NCBI GenBank assembly: GCA_017424205.1
Contig: JAFPAS010000065.1
Coordinates: 1-5,893 of the forward strand
Length of the DNA: 5,893 nucleotides
Reading direction: 5' to 3'
Source of the DNA: Prevotella sp.
Lineage (GTDB): Bacteria > Bacteroidota > Bacteroidia > Bacteroidales > Bacteroidaceae
The translations under genes were made by a program, and so were the position numbers. Position 1 is the first letter of the stretch. Each line of letters starts with the position of its first letter. The notes beneath the pieces were generated by a model. It had not been told where the DNA came from. It worked only from the letters and a program-made list of their open reading frames with translations, and ran no database searches. Positions 1 to 5,893 of this stretch are shown here, one piece after another.

Positions 1-147
1 CTTCCTCGCATCCTGGCTTGAGGAACATCTTAAATGCAAATCTTTTCATATATCATTAGTTTTTCAGTGGGTCAGAGTTTTAGAGCAGGGAAATCACACT
101 ATGACATTCACACAAGCATATTGCCAAGTGACTGCCAGTCCTTACGT

Positions 148-2664
148 TCAGTCTGCCGCCTTCACATCTATTTCATACTTTGCAGACTTCATGCCGCGCG
201 CCTTAACAGTTACGACGGCTTTACCTGGTACGTCCTTTGCCTGAATGCCTATGACAAGCTTGCCATTGAATAGTTTCATCTTTGGCTGTGTGAACACCTC
301 GAGCGATGTGGCATCGCCATTACATATGCCGCGGAACACAGCTGCTCCCTTCACCGTAACCGTCACCTCGTCTTGGGCAACAGGACAGAACACGCCATTC
401 TTATCTACAGCACACACTGTCAAGAACACCATATCATCACCATCCGCACATAGCTCTCTGTCTTGCGGAAGCAGCTCGTCTGTTGTCATGCGCAGTGCGA
501 CAGGCTTGTCAGCGGTACGCATATAGCTCTCACCTGCTACGTTCCCTGCCTCATCATAACAAACCACCTTCACCTCGCCCGGCTCGTACACCACATCATT
601 CCATCTCAGACGGTAACGGTCTATTGCAGGGTCTGTGATATCTGTAATGCGTCCGTCTTTTCCTGCCACGCTCTTCACGTCAGTGCGTTTCGTGCGTCTG
701 CCCTGCGACTTTCCGTTTATGAAAAGTTCGGCAGAAGGATAGTTAGTATAGCAATATACAGGGGTCACCTCGCCCTCTCGTCCCTGCCAGTTCCAGTGTG
801 GCAGCAGGTGTATTGTCTCTGACTTATTATTCCAGCGCGAACGATAGAGATAATAGCGGTCCTTTGGCAGTCCGGCAAGGTCGAAGATGCCGAAGTATGA
901 TGAGCGCGAAGGCCAATACTCGTCATACGGTGTAGGTTCGCCGAGATAGTCGAATCCTGTCCATACAAACTCGCCTATCACCCATGGCTTCTCATCCTGC
1001 AGCAGCCAGTCGTCTTCTGGAATATTAGCCCACCAGCATGCCTCTGTGTCGTAGCTTGAGCATTGTCCGTCGCTATAAGCATGATTATCCATACGTTTCA
1101 CCGGGAACTTATATACACCACGCGAAGAGACGGTTGATGCGGTCTCGCTGCCCAGCACATAGCCATGGCCGAGTCCTTCATACGCCATCTGGTATAGATG
1201 AGTTCGGTAGTTCATGCCCGGAACGTCAGCCACCTGCGCAAAGCCACTCTTCAGCGCTGCAGCTATCTTGTCCATACCGTTTGTAATAGGCAGGGTGTCA
1301 TCATATTTTCTCACCTCATCCTGCAGATGGCGCAATATCTTTGCTCCCTCTGCCGACCATTGTTCTGGAATCTCATTGCCCACGCTCCACATCACGAGAG
1401 AAGGGTGCAAACGATTTGCCAGCACGAGATTGCGAATGTCACGGTCAGCCCATTCGCTGAAGAATCGAGCATAGCCATTCTTGCATTTAGGATACAACCA
1501 CATATCGAACGACTCAGCCATAACCATCATGCCTAATGAGTCGCACACATCCATCTGCATCTGCGACGGCATATTGTGGGCTGTACGGATAGCGTCGCAT
1601 CCCATGGTCTTCAGGAGTTTTATCTGTCGTATGAGAGCTGCTTTATTTACGGCAGCGCCAAGCATGCCCAGGTCATGATGCAGGCATACGCCTTGTATCT
1701 TTCGCGACTCACCATTCAGTTCGAAGCCACGCTCCGCACTGCATTTTACTGTACGGAAACCAACACGCCTTACGACACGGTCAAGAACCTTACGCTCTAC
1801 ACTGCTTACGTCATATAATGTTGCCGTAATATTGTATAGTCGTGGTCTTTCTGGCGACCAAGGAATTACGCGACCGAAGGTTTCCACCATCGTAGCATCG
1901 CCATTCTTACCCACAGCAGCAGTAAACACCGTGCGCTGGCGGCTGTCTGTCTGTACATCAAACTCCACCTGCAGCATCTTTCCCTCGCTGTTGTCAATAT
2001 CTGCCGACAGCTGCGCTGACACTGTTCCATTATCATTCAGACATAATGTCTTTACGTTTACTCCCCACTGTGATATGGCAGTGCGTCCTGTCTCTATCAA
2101 CGTAACAGGACGGTATAGTCCGGCGCCTGGATACCAGCGGCTCGACTCCTCTATATTCTGCAGGCGCACAGCGATAGTGTTACTGCTGCCCTTGCGGTTG
2201 ATATAGTCTGTTATATCGATGTTGAACGCGCTGTATCCGTATTTCCATTCGCCAGCCTTCTTTCCGTTCACATACACCTCTGGCTCTGCCATTGCTCCGT
2301 CAAAGTTCAGCACGACACGTTCTGCTGCCGGGCTTACCTCTGCCGTAGTGCGATACCAGCCTGTACCTATCCAAGGCAAAGCACCTGAACGACCAGTTTT
2401 CTCTGTCGCCTCTTTCTCTCCGTTCTGTTCTATAGCCACAATCTGCTTGTCTATAGCAGCATCAAACGGTCCGCTGATAGCCCAGTCATGAGGCACACAT
2501 ACGTTCTGCCACTGGCTGTCGTCGCAGTCAGTCTGAGCATTCTCTTTTTTATCGTCGTGAGTGAAACGCCACGATTTCAGCAGGCGTTCTGTGCGCTGTG
2601 CCATAATGTCTGACACAGAGAAAAGGAATAGAGTACAAGCAACAAGAAGTATATTACGTTTCAT
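148..2664 (-). CDS. Exported glycoside hydrolase family 2 protein (beta-galactosidase-like)
   Basis: This complete 838-aa protein is a retaining exo-glycosidase of family GH2. Residues 1-22 form a signal peptide ending IMA|Q, so it is probably periplasmic. The GH2 domains follow in the usual order: a jelly-roll sugar-binding domain (about 25-192, with WQNVCVPHDW and GTGWYR), an Ig-like domain (about 195-303), and a TIM barrel (about 305-610). The barrel contains IRTAHNMP, WSVGNE with acid/base Glu431, GSETAS with the probable nucleophile Glu507, and EFVWTGFDYLGEPTPY as the last strand. The Glu431-Glu507 spacing of 76 equals that of E. coli LacZ (461/537). The C-terminus holds a DUF4982-like module (about 615-700, LLPHWNW, ELFINGKSQG) and a further Ig-like domain (about 720-832). 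The length is normal for Bacteroidetes GH2 enzymes. The start is the ATG just after the promoter and directly before the signal peptide. The family also includes beta-glucuronidases and beta-mannosidases, so the exact substrate cannot be settled here. It is divergent from the esterase at 2927. Confidence 0.95.
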   Translation of the reverse strand: MKRNILLVACTLFLFSVSDIMAQRTERLLKSWRFTHDDKKENAQTDCDDSQWQNVCVPHDWAISGPFDAAIDKQIVAIEQNGEKEATEKTGRSGALPWIGTGWYRTTAEVSPAAERVVLNFDGAMAEPEVYVNGKKAGEWKYGYSAFNIDITDYINRKGSSNTIAVRLQNIEESSRWYPGAGLYRPVTLIETGRTAISQWGVNVKTLCLNDNGTVSAQLSADIDNSEGKMLQVEFDVQTDSRQRTVFTAAVGKNGDATMVETFGRVIPWSPERPRLYNITATLYDVSSVERKVLDRVVRRVGFRTVKCSAERGFELNGESRKIQGVCLHHDLGMLGAAVNKAALIRQIKLLKTMGCDAIRTAHNMPSQMQMDVCDSLGMMVMAESFDMWLYPKCKNGYARFFSEWADRDIRNLVLANRLHPSLVMWSVGNEIPEQWSAEGAKILRHLQDEVRKYDDTLPITNGMDKIAAALKSGFAQVADVPGMNYRTHLYQMAYEGLGHGYVLGSETASTVSSRGVYKFPVKRMDNHAYSDGQCSSYDTEACWWANIPEDDWLLQDEKPWVIGEFVWTGFDYLGEPTPYDEYWPSRSSYFGIFDLAGLPKDRYYLYRSRWNNKSETIHLLPHWNWQGREGEVTPVYCYTNYPSAELFINGKSQGRRTKRTDVKSVAGKDGRITDITDPAIDRYRLRWNDVVYEPGEVKVVCYDEAGNVAGESYMRTADKPVALRMTTDELLPQDRELCADGDDMVFLTVCAVDKNGVFCPVAQDEVTVTVKGAAVFRGICNGDATSLEVFTQPKMKLFNGKLVIGIQAKDVPGKAVVTVKARGMKSAKYEIDVKAAD

Positions 2665-2698
2665 AATAAAATAGTTTAGCGGTTATAGTTATTCTCTG

Positions 2699-2730
2699 CA
2701 AATTTACATTTTTTATTTCTATAAGGCAAA
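2699..2730 (-). promoter_or_regulatory. Promoter of the GH2 gene
   Basis: Read on the minus strand, TTTG (2730-2727) is followed after 20 bp by TAAATTTG (2706-2699). This matches the Bacteroidetes primary sigma factor consensus of a -33 TTTG and a -7 TAnnTTTG in both elements and spacing. Transcription would start near 2690, giving a leader of only about 25 nt before the GH2 ATG at 2664. No Shine-Dalgarno motif is visible in that leader, which is common in this phylum. Confidence 0.75.
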
Positions 2731-2739
2731 AAATACATT

Positions 2740-2756
2740 ATAAACTTTCAGTTTAT
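2740..2756. promoter_or_regulatory. Candidate operator: inverted repeat ATAAACT-TTC-AGTTTAT
   Basis: A perfect 7-bp inverted repeat with a 3-bp spacer lies between the two divergent promoters. It sits about 10 bp upstream of the -33 element of the GH2 promoter and covers the place where the esterase promoter should have its -33 element. That position would suit a dimeric regulator acting on both genes. The binding role is inferred from symmetry and position only, and the base composition is A/T-rich, which raises the chance of coincidental symmetry. Confidence 0.4.
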
Positions 2757-2770
2757 CCGATAAAATTCAC

Positions 2771-2778
2771 TATCTTTG
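2771..2778 (+). promoter_or_regulatory. -7 box of the esterase promoter
   Basis: TATCTTTG fits the Bacteroidetes -7 consensus TAnnTTTG exactly. No TTTG is found about 20 bp upstream. The nearest is TTTC at 2746-2749, inside an inverted repeat, so the promoter may be weak alone or depend on an activator. Transcription starting near 2785 would give a leader of about 140 nt that carries both tandem-repeat arrays ahead of the ATG at 2927. Confidence 0.6.
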
Positions 2779-2787
2779 CGACAAACT

Positions 2788-2797
2788 TAAACGTTTA
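2788..2797. promoter_or_regulatory. Candidate operator: 10-bp palindrome TAAACGTTTA
   Basis: This perfect palindrome has a central CG and begins 10 bp after the esterase -7 box, at or just past the predicted transcription start. AAACGTTT cores are known in operators of LacI-family repressors such as PurR and RbsR, and a site here would block initiation. The half-site TAAAC also occurs in the inverted repeat at 2740-2756. A 10-bp palindrome is short enough to arise by chance several times in a window of this size. Confidence 0.3.
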
Positions 2798-2860
2798 GTA
2801 GACAAGTTAACAAGTAGACGAGTAGACAAGTTAACAAGTAGACGAGTAGACAAGTTGAAT
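2797..2860 (+). repeat. Array of eight tandem octamers
   Basis: Eight consecutive 8-bp units fill this stretch exactly. They come in three variants, A = AGTAGACA, B = AGTTAACA and C = AGTAGACG, ordered A-B-C-A-B-C-A followed by a diverged B-like AGTTGAAT. The array therefore also reads as a 24-bp repeat in 2.5 copies (2797-2820, 2821-2844, 2845-2856). It lies in the predicted 5' leader of the esterase gene and contains no start codon in use. I recall similar AGTTAACAAGTTGAC-type runs between genes in other Bacteroidales, but could not check this. Confidence 0.9.
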
Positions 2861-2871
2861 GATAACGACAT

Positions 2872-4097
<1,226 letters not shown>

Positions 4098-4132
4098 ATG
4101 ATATAACAGCGAAGGATGAAGGTCTGTTAGCC

Positions 4133-4184
4133 AAAACGCATATAGCAGGACACCACGAAGGTATCCTGCTATATGCGTTTTTTT
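4133..4184 (+). terminator. Intrinsic terminator after the esterase, probably bidirectional
   Basis: A 19-bp stem with one mismatch (left arm 4136-4154, right arm 4160-4178) encloses the 5-nt loop ACGAA. T residues follow on the plus strand (4179-4184). On the left side an AAAA run (4133-4136) gives a short U tract for minus-strand transcripts. It lies 36 bp after the esterase stop and 86 bp beyond the stop of the convergent lipoprotein gene, so it can serve both. Confidence 0.85.
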
Positions 4185-4269
4185 GTTTCACTCACTATGC
4201 CATGCCCTTGGGCAAAAACATTTCGCTTTACAGATGTCCGCTAAACACTGCCTGACACAGAGTTTTATT

Positions 4270-4854
4270 CTATTTGCATTCTATTGTAATGAAAGCGGCT
4301 ACACTGCGACGATCATGCGATGTCTGATTTGTATAAAAAGGGTCACGGCTCAGGTCTGTCTCCTTTCCGTCAACCTCACATTTATATGCATCAAACGTTC
4401 CGCCATCATAAACATTCAGATACCATTTCAGCGTATGCACATTGTCATCACCGAATATCTTCCTGCCAGACATCTCAATGCTGTAAGTGAATGTGCTGCC
4501 AGCCTTGGCACGCCGCACATCGAAATCCACCCAATGCAGTTCGGCTATAGTCTCTTCCTTCGCAAAGTAATTCATCTGCTTTGAAGTGCGAAGATAATAT
4601 TGTCTGAAGTCACACGGTTTGCTCGCCTGTGTATGATGCTCAGCAAAAGTTATATGCTCTGGATTAATCTCACACATATCACCAATGCCTTCTAATACAT
4701 TGAGCGAGTCAAGCACATTTGTTCCTGACGGCGATACAAATCTGATGTACGTGACGTTATCCGCTGGCGGCAGAGAATTCTCGTTGCCTTCACTTTCACA
4801 CGAGGATACCAGAAATGGCAGAAGCAGGAACATGTATACAAGTAATTTCTTCAT
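4270..4854 (-). CDS. Lipoprotein of unknown function (194 aa)
   Basis: I do not recognise this family. Residues 1-18 form a lipoprotein signal peptide with lipobox VSSC, and Cys19 is the predicted lipidated residue. The following CESEGNENS is acidic, which resembles the signal that sends Bacteroidetes lipoproteins to the cell surface; surface location is therefore possible but not shown. The mature part is soluble and rich in predicted beta strands, with no recognisable catalytic motif. It contains several His and Asp residues (HITFAEHHTQ, HWVDFDVRR) and cysteines at about 61, 81, 159 and 193. It follows the BACON-like lipoprotein gene by 29 bp on the same strand, so the two are probably one transcript. 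A weak AAGG (4865-4868) lies 10 nt before the ATG. The gene ends convergently toward the esterase, with the shared terminator at 4133-4184. Confidence 0.75.
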   Translation of the reverse strand: MKKLLVYMFLLLPFLVSSCESEGNENSLPPADNVTYIRFVSPSGTNVLDSLNVLEGIGDMCEINPEHITFAEHHTQASKPCDFRQYYLRTSKQMNYFAKEETIAELHWVDFDVRRAKAGSTFTYSIEMSGRKIFGDDNVHTLKWYLNVYDGGTFDAYKCEVDGKETDLSRDPFYTNQTSHDRRSVAAFITIECK

Positions 4855-4883
4855 GATTGATTTACCTTATTATTAATATTCTG

Positions 4884-5273
4884 TTAAAAAGGGAATTGCT
4901 TTACCTTGATTTCGCCCCATTTATTTCCGAAATGCAATTCCACCCTTACTGATCGTCCTTTATCTCCCTCTAAAGGTTTGGCTGACAACACGATTTCATG
5001 GCTATATGTTTTAGTCTTTACTGTTAGCCAATCGTATGTGCCCCAAATGGTGTCTACTCCCTCAGTATAGTCATTTCTGCTCGATCCAAGAAAATCATCC
5101 GTATCTGTGGTAACAAAAGCAAAGCTACACAGGCTATTCTCGCCTCTTACTTTTATTTCTCCTCCATCTTTATTGAATGACACCACTTCTGGATAACTGT
5201 AATTATCCTGCTCATGACATGACATCATAAGAAACGAAGAGATAATGATTAATATATAATTAATTGTTCTCAT
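4884..5273 (-). CDS. Small lipoprotein with a BACON-like beta-sandwich domain (129 aa)
   Basis: Residues 1-18 are a lipoprotein signal peptide ending LMMSC, with Cys19 the predicted lipid attachment site. The remaining 110 residues resemble a single BACON-type Ig-like domain. Features seen are FNKDGGEIKVRGEN near residues 33-46, DWLTVKTK at 81-88, GRSVRVELHFG near 106-116, and a closing strand IKVKQ at 122-126. The pattern W-(L/I)-x-V, then R-(S/A)-x-x-(V/I), then a final V-x-Q strand is typical of BACON domains, which in Bacteroidetes occur in surface proteins, often those dealing with glycans or mucin. No enzyme motif is present, so a binding or structural role is likely. It is the first gene of a probable two-gene transcript. 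No Shine-Dalgarno motif or convincing promoter was found upstream. The domain call is by pattern only and the family may be different. Confidence 0.75.
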   Translation of the reverse strand: MRTINYILIIISSFLMMSCHEQDNYSYPEVVSFNKDGGEIKVRGENSLCSFAFVTTDTDDFLGSSRNDYTEGVDTIWGTYDWLTVKTKTYSHEIVLSAKPLEGDKGRSVRVELHFGNKWGEIKVKQFPF

Positions 5274-5343
5274 AGTTTATAGGATATTTATGTATTGATT
5301 TATGCTTCGTAGATACTCAACCTACAGGAAGACATACTATATC

Positions 5344-5413
5344 CTTTATTGCTTTTGTTATAGATAACTTTAACCATCAAACCCACACATAAGGTTTCTT
5401 TATTGTTTTTGTT
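5344..5413. repeat. Direct repeat pair in the gap upstream of the lipoprotein genes
   Basis: CTTTATTGCTTTTGTT (5344-5359) and CTTTATTGTTTTTGTT (5398-5413) match at 15 of 16 bases, with starts 54 bp apart. They lie 70 and 124 bp upstream of the lipoprotein start at 5273. The rest of the 268-bp gap (5274-5541) is A/T-rich, with no gene and no promoter that fits the Bacteroidetes consensus convincingly on the minus strand. The repeats could be regulator sites or a chance result of low complexity. Confidence 0.4.
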
Positions 5414-5479
5414 CAGAAAGAAAAAACACGAATCTCCATGAATTGCTCATTAATTTATGTCTAATTCACAATAATTCAA

Positions 5480-5507
5480 TGCCCTTGGAGGGCAAGACCT
5501 ATCTTGC
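5480..5507 (-). terminator. Hairpins downstream of the membrane-protein gene, possible terminator
   Basis: Two overlapping stems are visible: TGCCCT/AGGGCA with a 3-nt loop (5480-5494), and GCAAGA/TCTTGC with a 4-nt loop (5492-5507). They share three bases, so only one can form fully. They lie 35-62 bp past the stop of the 95-aa gene. The downstream minus-strand sequence is A/T-rich but has no real U run, so termination is only a possibility. Confidence 0.3.
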
Positions 5508-5541
5508 ATAGAACGTCACGCCTATACCGATGAGACAGTCA

Positions 5542-5829
5542 CTATATGGAAATACTCTCCATGTGGCGAAGATAGAATATGGTGATTGCGTAGACGAGGA
5601 TGAAAAGCACTGCCGAAAGGAATGCATATATGCATGACGAGAGCCCTTCTTTCATTTTCCTCTTCTCCTTTATCATACCTCTGAGTGATACAGACGAAAG
5701 AATAAAAGACACAAGAGACAAGACAAAGCCAATATAAAGCACAATGTCGCCCTCGAACTCTTTTCCGATGGAATACAGTATAAATGCCAGAATATTTATC
5801 ATCTGGCTGTAATCTAATAATTTATTCAT
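5542..5829 (-). CDS. Small three-helix membrane protein of unknown function (95 aa)
   Basis: The family is not recognised. Three hydrophobic segments are visible, at about residues 4-21, 29-49 and 65-87. The loop between the second and third is strongly basic (KEKRKMK), which places it in the cytoplasm. The loop between the first and second is acidic (KEFEGD), so the N-terminus is probably cytoplasmic and the C-terminus periplasmic. There is no signal peptide and no motif suggesting an enzyme or channel. The gene stands alone, 268 bp from the lipoprotein pair on the same strand. The region upstream (5830-5893) shows no clear promoter or ribosome-binding site before the window ends, so it could belong to a longer transcript. 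The ATG chosen is the first in the frame and gives a sensible first helix. Confidence 0.6.
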   Translation of the reverse strand: MNKLLDYSQMINILAFILYSIGKEFEGDIVLYIGFVLSLVSFILSSVSLRGMIKEKRKMKEGLSSCIYAFLSAVLFILVYAITIFYLRHMESISI

Positions 5830-5893
5830 AGTTCTTGTGGTTTAATTACCTGCCTGTCTATGCCCAGTAACAATATATAACAGCAGCATTAGC

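Noticed and set aside
2..25. Inverted repeat TTCCTC/GAGGAA as a GH2 terminator
   Set aside because: The stem is only 6 bp with a 12-nt loop, no U tract follows on the minus strand, and it lies over 120 bp past the stop codon.
1832..2206. Plus-strand open frame of 124 codons inside the GH2 gene
   Set aside because: It lies fully antisense to a well-supported enzyme, has no recognisable protein features, and is explained by the coding bias of the opposite strand. The same applies to the other open frames within 148-2664.
4202..4213. TGCCCTTGGGCA dyad near the end of the lipoprotein gene, sharing ATGCCCTTGG with 5479-5488
   Set aside because: A 4-bp stem is too weak for a terminator, and a shared 10-mer between two sites is not enough to call a repeat family.
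4183..4584. Plus-strand open frame of 133 codons opposite the 194-aa lipoprotein gene
   Set aside because: It begins in the terminator tail and has an irregular composition. The minus-strand frame has a clear lipoprotein signal and operon context instead.
5378..5385. Minus-strand TGGGTTTG as a -7 box for the lipoprotein operon
   Set aside because: It misses the conserved A of TAnnTTTG and has no TTTG about 20 bp upstream, so it was not called.

Overview
The window looks like a chromosomal segment from a Bacteroidales bacterium, most likely Prevotella or a close relative. The evidence is moderate G+C, start codons preceded by A/T-rich sequence without clear Shine-Dalgarno motifs, -7 promoter boxes of the Bacteroidetes type (TAnnTTTG), lipoproteins with short signal peptides, and protein families typical of Bacteroidetes glycan degradation. 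The genus is an inference from sequence style; no rRNA or other marker gene is present.

Layout. Positions 1-147 hold no gene that I can support. Positions 148-2664 (minus strand) encode a complete, exported glycoside hydrolase family 2 enzyme (838 aa) with both catalytic glutamates present. A 262-bp divergent intergenic region follows. It holds a good minus-strand promoter for the GH2 gene, a plus-strand -7 box for the next gene, two inverted-repeat candidate operators that share a TAAAC half-site, and two tandem-repeat arrays (eight octamers, then five CCATTAA-type units). Positions 2927-4097 (plus strand) encode an exported CE1/esterase-D-type carbohydrate esterase. It is broken by a frameshift at about 3872, so the catalytic Asp and His lie in a different frame from the catalytic Ser. 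A long hairpin with flanking A and T tracts (4133-4184) closes this gene and probably also the convergent unit.

Positions 4270-5273 (minus strand) encode two small lipoproteins, 29 bp apart and probably co-transcribed: a 129-aa protein with a BACON-like beta-sandwich, then a 194-aa protein of unknown family. A 268-bp A/T-rich gap (5274-5541) contains a 16-bp direct repeat and two overlapping hairpins but no gene. Positions 5542-5829 (minus strand) encode a 95-aa protein with three predicted membrane helices and unknown function. Nothing is seen in 5830-5893.

How the parts may work together. The GH2 enzyme and the esterase are divergently transcribed from one control region. Both carry export signals, which fits cooperation in trimming a decorated plant or host glycan in the periplasm: the esterase removes an acyl group and the GH2 removes a terminal sugar. 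No SusC/SusD pair, regulator or transporter lies in the window, so this is not visibly a full polysaccharide utilisation locus. The lipoprotein pair and the membrane protein have no evident link to it.
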